DNA from: Mesodorylaimus sp. YZB2_4 | Lineage: Eukaryota > Nematoda > Enoplea > Dorylaimida > Dorylaimidae | Assembly: GCA_030248295.1 (NCBI GenBank) | Contig: JASANH010000449.1 | Span: forward strand, 367,926 to 431,925 | Direction: 5' to 3' | Length of the DNA: 64,000 nucleotides | In this document: piece after piece, positions 59,241 to 64,000 of the stretch | How the letters are laid out: each line of letters opens with the position of its first letter | Numbering within the stretch: the first letter of the stretch is position 1 | Notes under the pieces: model-generated | What the model was told of the DNA's origin: nothing | Databases searched by the model: none | What the model saw: only the letters and a program-made list of their open reading frames with translations | Position numbers and translations under genes: made by a program

Positions 59241-62048
59241 ATGACAAATTTGGATTCAATTTGTCGGCGTAACTGTAATTTGTGCCAACGTCTTACTGCT
59301 CGTCATCTAACACCGATTAGCTGCACTCAGTGCCCATTCGTCGCTCACAAAAAATGTTCTGGTATTACTGCAGTGAAGGCAATGGCTATTTTTACTGGTC
59401 AGCTTGCATATGTCTGTTGAAATTGTCGTCTGCCTCCTATTAGCTTATCTGATTCTTTCTTCGACATTAGCAGCATTCCCTCGTCACCAACGTTTGTGTC
59501 CCAACAAGTGCCCAAACCAGGAACTGCGTGGTCCTTTGGGTTTGCCAATGTGAACAGCTTGTTGGGCAAGAGGGAAGATGTAAAAGCAGAAATTCTGGGA
59601 GAAAGTTTCGACGTTTTTGGCATTGTGGAGACGAAGGTTGATGGTTCAGTTTCCAACGATGAGCTGAACATCCCTGGTTATCGATTGTTTCGGCGTGACA
59701 GGGCCAAGGGAGGAGGTGGCCTCGCTCTTTTCGTCAAGTCTCATCATCCAGTTGCCACGCTGAAAACGGCTGACATGTATATTGAGTGCGAGAACCTGGA
59801 AGTCCTTCCTCTTCACATTGGCTCTGGTCCAACGTCGATTATCTGTGTCCTTGTCTATGTCCCGCATAGCAACGCCGCGTCTGCGAGCCGATTGGAAGAT
59901 TATTTACACCGTGCTTTTGCGTCTCAAATGCATCGGCTATTGGTCATGGGTGATTTCAACTCGGACATGCTTCGTGCCTCGACTGAGAGTCGTGCTGTTC
60001 AACGCTTGGTAAGCGGCTTCGGTGCCTTGCAAACTGTATCTATGCCGACTCGGAAGGAAAAGTCACTGCTTGATTTAGTGATTGTAGGCGATCCCCAACA
60101 CCATATTTATACGACTGTTATGCCACCCATCGCCTCATCGGACCATCATTCTGTACACGTCCGTCTGCGTGGTATATCGAAACAACCACGTATGGAAGCT
60201 CGTCAGGTATGGCTGCTTAAACGTGTGGACTGGGATGCGCTGAACCAGCGTCTTTAAGCATCAAATCTTCTCGGCCTCGTTATGGCTGCATCGACTGTGG
60301 ACGATTCGTGTTCTCAACTTATGGCTGCCATTAATGATGTTATCACCGAATATATTCCTCGGAAGCTGATTCGTCTTGAAAATAAGCATCCCTGGATGAC
60401 TCGCGAAGTCTTGAATTTGGTTTTGGCGAAGAATGCAGCATACAAAAGATGGGTCAGGAGTGGTGTCTTGACTGACCACCTGCTTTTCTTGGCTCTTCGG
60501 CGTCAGTGTCGTTCTGGAATCAAGAAGGCGAAGGCGGACTATATCAAGGAGACGTTCACTAGTGGTAAGTCACCATCGTCATTTTGGTCAGCTTTTCGGC
60601 GGCTCTCACCAGATGACCGCTCTGTCCCTGACTTACGAATGGGGCACGACTCTCCTTTGTCCACACCAACCGAAAAGGCGTCTGTTTTGAATGATACTTT
60701 CGCTAAAAATTTCAATGACACTGATTATGGAACTTACACGCCTCCTCCCCTTGATGTCAACGATCAAATGGATTACTCTGTTACTCCTGCGTTCATTGAG
60801 AAATAAATCCGTCGACTTCGTACGAATATTGCTCCTGGCGATGATGGCTTCACTGTCCCGATTTTAAAACAAATTGCACCATCCATCGGCTCAGCCATGG
60901 CTGCCCTTTTCAATCGATCGATGGGCAGTGGCCAGTTTCCCTCGATATGGAAACGGGCTAAAGTAATTCCCCTTAGCAAGCCTGGGGTGATCGAAATTTG
61001 CCTTCATCGTACCGTCCGATATCTCTACTGCCTATTCTGTCCAAAATCTTGGAACGCCACGTTGACAAACTTTTGCGATCTTTTCTGAACCTGTCTGATC
61101 ATCAACATGGATTCAGACCACATCGTGACACAAACGGGCGCTGATTGTCATGAGCCAAAGGATCCACGATTGGCTCCATACTTACAAGGGCGGTTATGTG
61201 GCAGGAGTGTACTTGGATTTGAAAAAGGCATTTGATCAAGTACCTCATTCGAAACTCCTCGCCTCGCTGCAAGCTGACCACAACGTCTCCGCCAAATTGC
61301 TTCAGTGGATTCATTATTACTTGACTGGTCGCACTCAACGTGTGGTGATCAACAACTCGTCCTCAACAATCACGAGTGTTCCCTCTGGTGTTCCCCAGGG
61401 ATCCGTCCTGGGCCCAACGTTATTTATTGCTTTTATTGACCCATTATTGCGCCTTTTCACTGATCAATTCCCAAATTTTTTTTGCAAGCATATGCGAATG
61501 ATTTGTGCCTGCTCGTCCCAGCTAAACGCCTGGAAGGTTTATCCGCTCTGGCACAACCTGCTCTTGATTTTATTGATCGATGGATTCGGAAATTTGGCTT
61601 AGATTTCAATATCTCCAAAACGCAATCGCTCATCGTTATCGATTGCATTGTATATCGTTATCGTCAAGGTGCTTTATCGTCGTCTCCTGAACTACGATTG
61701 AGAGGTCAGCGTTTGGAGTACGTCGATCAGATCAAGTACCTTGGCGTTGTCTTCTCGGCCGACATGCGATTTTCTGAACACGTTGCAAAGACAGCCCGCG
61801 ACGCCTTGTCCATGATTGGCGCACTGACTCGGAAGCTTGGCCGTCATGTGCACCCGTCAGTCCTTCGAACTGTGCACGAGGCTTGCATCAGGGCACGGTT
61901 GGAATATGGAGCCTGTGCTTGGGACCCTATTCTGATCTGGGACATAAACGAATTGGAACGGGCTCAGCGTTTGGCAGTTCGTCACTGCTTGCGGGACTGG
62001 GTGGTCAATTATGATGTGGGTCACATCGTCGCAAGAGGCTCAAATTAG
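59241..62048 (+). pseudogene. Degenerate non-LTR retrotransposon (finger, endonuclease, reverse transcriptase)
   Basis: One ancestral frame starts at ATG 59241. A PHD-like finger (CNLCQ, CTQCPF, HKKC) comes first, then an APE-type endonuclease (GFANVNSLL, IVETKVDG, MGDFNSD, SSDHHSVHV), then reverse transcriptase (SYRPISLLPILSK, YLDLKKAFDQVPH, PSGVPQGSVLGP) and the thumb (YLGVVFS). It is dead: in-frame stops at 59418, 60255 and 60804, and frameshifts near 60,985, 61,140 and 61,475 (the last in a T-run). The catalytic YADD box reads YAND. The finger-plus-endonuclease-plus-RT layout suggests a CR1/Jockey-group LINE. The 3' end is not sharply defined. Confidence 0.9.
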
Positions 62049-62049
62049 T

Positions 62050-64000
62050 TCAATTTTACAAATTTTATTTTGAGATTCACGACTACCCTCGCACTTTTAT
62101 TCACGTCACTCATTCTCACGCTACCAGGCATGTAAAGCGGCATCAAATAGTCTTGCAAACTGATACTCGACAGACTTTTAGCCAAAATTTTTTATTGTCG
62201 ACGGGAGTTTTATGAAATGATCTGACGGAAGATGTAGTGTTTTCTAAATTCGCACAGTTCCGTGAAAGTATTTATAAAATGACTTTTTGAGTTCTTTTTT
62301 ATTTTATTCGTTTTTATTCATATTTTCACTTATGTTCGTATATTTGGTGTCTGGGGTCCTTGAGTGCGCATCAGCGTTTGACTTCCAGTAAAAATGAATG
62401 CATGAAAAAAAAAAAAAAAAAAAAATAAAAAAAAAAATAAAAAAAAACATAAAGAGAACAAAAACGGGGGAAAAAAAAAAAAACCGAAAAAAAAAAAAAA
62501 AAAAAAAACCCCCAAAAATGCTCGCTGATTTCGAAAATGGCAGTAATTTAAACGAATACACACAAAATATAATTATTACAAATTTTTTGATTTTTTAAAA
62601 TGATTTTAAAATATCGTGATTGCATTACAATATTATAACATGACGATTAATCGATGCTTGAAGTTGAAAACGATTGGCACCTTAATAAAAACGATGGTGG
62701 TTCTCGGTAGATTTTTCGATCTGCTCCCGCTTGGAAGAGAACAAAGATTAGCTCACTGAGAGCAAATGAATATGGAACTACATATATGTCCACGTAGTCG
62801 TCAATTTGAAAATTAGATATCACTCAAGTTTGAGCTTTTAGAAAAACAAAGTTTCACTGCTGTACGACGTCCGGCTGTTGATCTAGGTTGATCTTCATCC
62901 TCTTCCCCCCCCTCCCCACTCCTCGTCTTCTACCCGTGCACAAGAAGCCGCGAATTCTGGAACTCGAGGACGGCTGGACGGACTTTGATAAAAATTGGCA
63001 CGATTGTAGATTCGGCCGATTCTGAACCGAGTGCAAAAATTCGAAAATTTTCATCGAACCGTCCTCGAGTTATTAGCCGGCGAAAATCGTCTTTTAGCAT
63101 TAGGCGTCTGGTTGGCTGGTCTGACTGACGATGAGCCTTGCCTGCTGATGTACGAAATGCACGGATATGATCCATCAGCTTGAGATTTTTCAGCTTTTGA
63201 GTGCCTACGGCTGCAGAGGGTACTAAATTAATGAGGCCCTGCGCATGTCTGGTAATTAAAACAATGGATCGCTGTCTAGCAGCGATCGCTTTAAGGAGCA
63301 ATGGAACTTTGCCAGGATGCACAAACAAAAGGTGTTCTTAGTGTTCTTAGCCGAAAGGTCTTCTTAGTCTGTGTTTTCGCATGCTGATTCACGACTGGAT
63401 CAGTTTGGATATCCGCTATCTGCTCCAATCGTATCCGAAATATCTGTTGACGCAGGGCTTGTTTACTTATTCTTATACGGGTTCTCTTGGCCCATTGGCG
63501 CCCATGCGCAATTAACCAGCAATGTCTGTAGACCTAATCCAGCCACAGGTTTTGTTGTTGCCTATACAGTAATTGACGTGGTAAAGAGCTATTTCAAAGT
63601 AAAGTCGACCTAGAATACATGCAACAAGTCCCCTTTTCCCGGTTTTTAACTTCAGTATGTTTTACATGTATTTCAACCTCGAATAATTGCAACTTTGTCT
63701 AATTGCAACTCATTTTGAGTCGAGGCCGACTGTAGTGGGAGAACTTTGCGGCCCATTTATGAATGACAGATGTGCCATTCGTTGAATCTCTTCTTATTCC
63801 CCTGCCCCTTTGTTGTGTTTTCTATATAGTTTTCTTTTTTGTCTGGTGTGTGGGTAACAACACTTTAGTAGAGTCTAGGTAAATTTCCCACTCCCCTCAC
63901 TCTCTCTCATCTCTAAGCTGCTGTGTGGACTACTACGTACCTACAAAATGCGAGTTAGGGCTGGTCGATATATTGTTCTCTAATGATGAGGACTTTGAAC
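62050..64000. other. Flank of the retrotransposon, no gene recognised
   Basis: Contains an A-rich tract at 62,404-62,517. A 132-codon minus-strand frame (62,930-63,328) looks repeat-like and shares TTAGGCGTCTGGTTGGCTGG with about 11,224-11,243. No coding gene is supported. Confidence 0.45.
62404..62517. repeat. A-rich tract, about 110 nt
   Basis: Runs of A interrupted by single T, C or G bases and short CCG/GGG islets. It lies 355 bp after the last recognisable reverse-transcriptase codon and could be the tail of that LINE with its 3' UTR, or an independent insertion tail. Confidence 0.7.

Noticed and set aside
1..64000. CRISPR arrays, bacterial operons, phage genes, rRNA genes
   Set aside because: None seen; intron-split animal genes and eukaryotic transposons account for the recognisable content.

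Overview
The window is eukaryotic nuclear DNA. Its protein genes are split by introns of about 50 to 2,000 bases with GT..AG ends and usually TTTTCAG- or TTTTAG-type acceptors. It carries animal-specific genes (a Cys-loop acetylcholine-receptor subunit, a rhodopsin-like 7TM receptor, a GARNL3-type Rap-GAP/CNH protein and a STEEP1/CXorf56 homologue), and much of the rest is decayed transposons. The intronless receptor looks like nematode chemoreceptors of the Srsx type, the BTB protein resembles the many nematode BTB proteins, and long poly-C tracts are scattered through the window as they are in C. elegans. I infer an ecdysozoan, most likely a nematode; a tardigrade or similar animal cannot be excluded without searches. 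No bacterial or plasmid features are present.

Layout. 1-1.5 kb: a fold-back dispersed repeat, probably cut by the window edge. 2.3-4.0 kb (+): STEEP1 homologue, with its N-terminal exon not found. 4.7-6.0 kb (-): a BTB-domain protein with a cysteine-rich tail, convergent with STEEP1; a 144-bp duplicated piece of its coding exon lies between the two genes. 6.0-9.2 kb: no gene seen. 9.26-9.55 kb (-): a two-exon gene for a 78-residue secreted protein with a TATA box. 9.8-20.8 kb: repeats, a possible orphan exon, two degenerate TGATCA-rich arrays, a 1.9-kb hAT-like element with a perfect 8-bp target duplication, and a few unproven ORFs. 20.9-25.4 kb (+): an 11-exon nicotinic-type receptor subunit. 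27.9-28.9 kb (+): the intronless GPCR. 29-40.8 kb: tRNA-derived SINE-like repeats and poly-C tracts. 40.8-56.9 kb (+): the GARNL3-like gene, with two strong and two weak candidate first exons that all end in the same codon phase. 58.1-58.6 kb: a MITE with 3-bp target duplication. 59.2-62.1 kb: a dead non-LTR retrotransposon, followed by an A-rich tract and unassigned sequence.

The genes are not an operon and no shared pathway is evident. The receptor subunit and the GPCR are membrane signalling proteins; the GARNL3-like protein should switch off Rap-type GTPases; STEEP1 homologues act in ER-exit trafficking or RNA processing. Exon boundaries were set by reading splice sites by eye and checking codon phase. 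For the receptor subunit and the GARNL3-like gene every junction is phase-consistent and total length is divisible by three. No alignment or database search was run; homology statements rest on recognised motifs.
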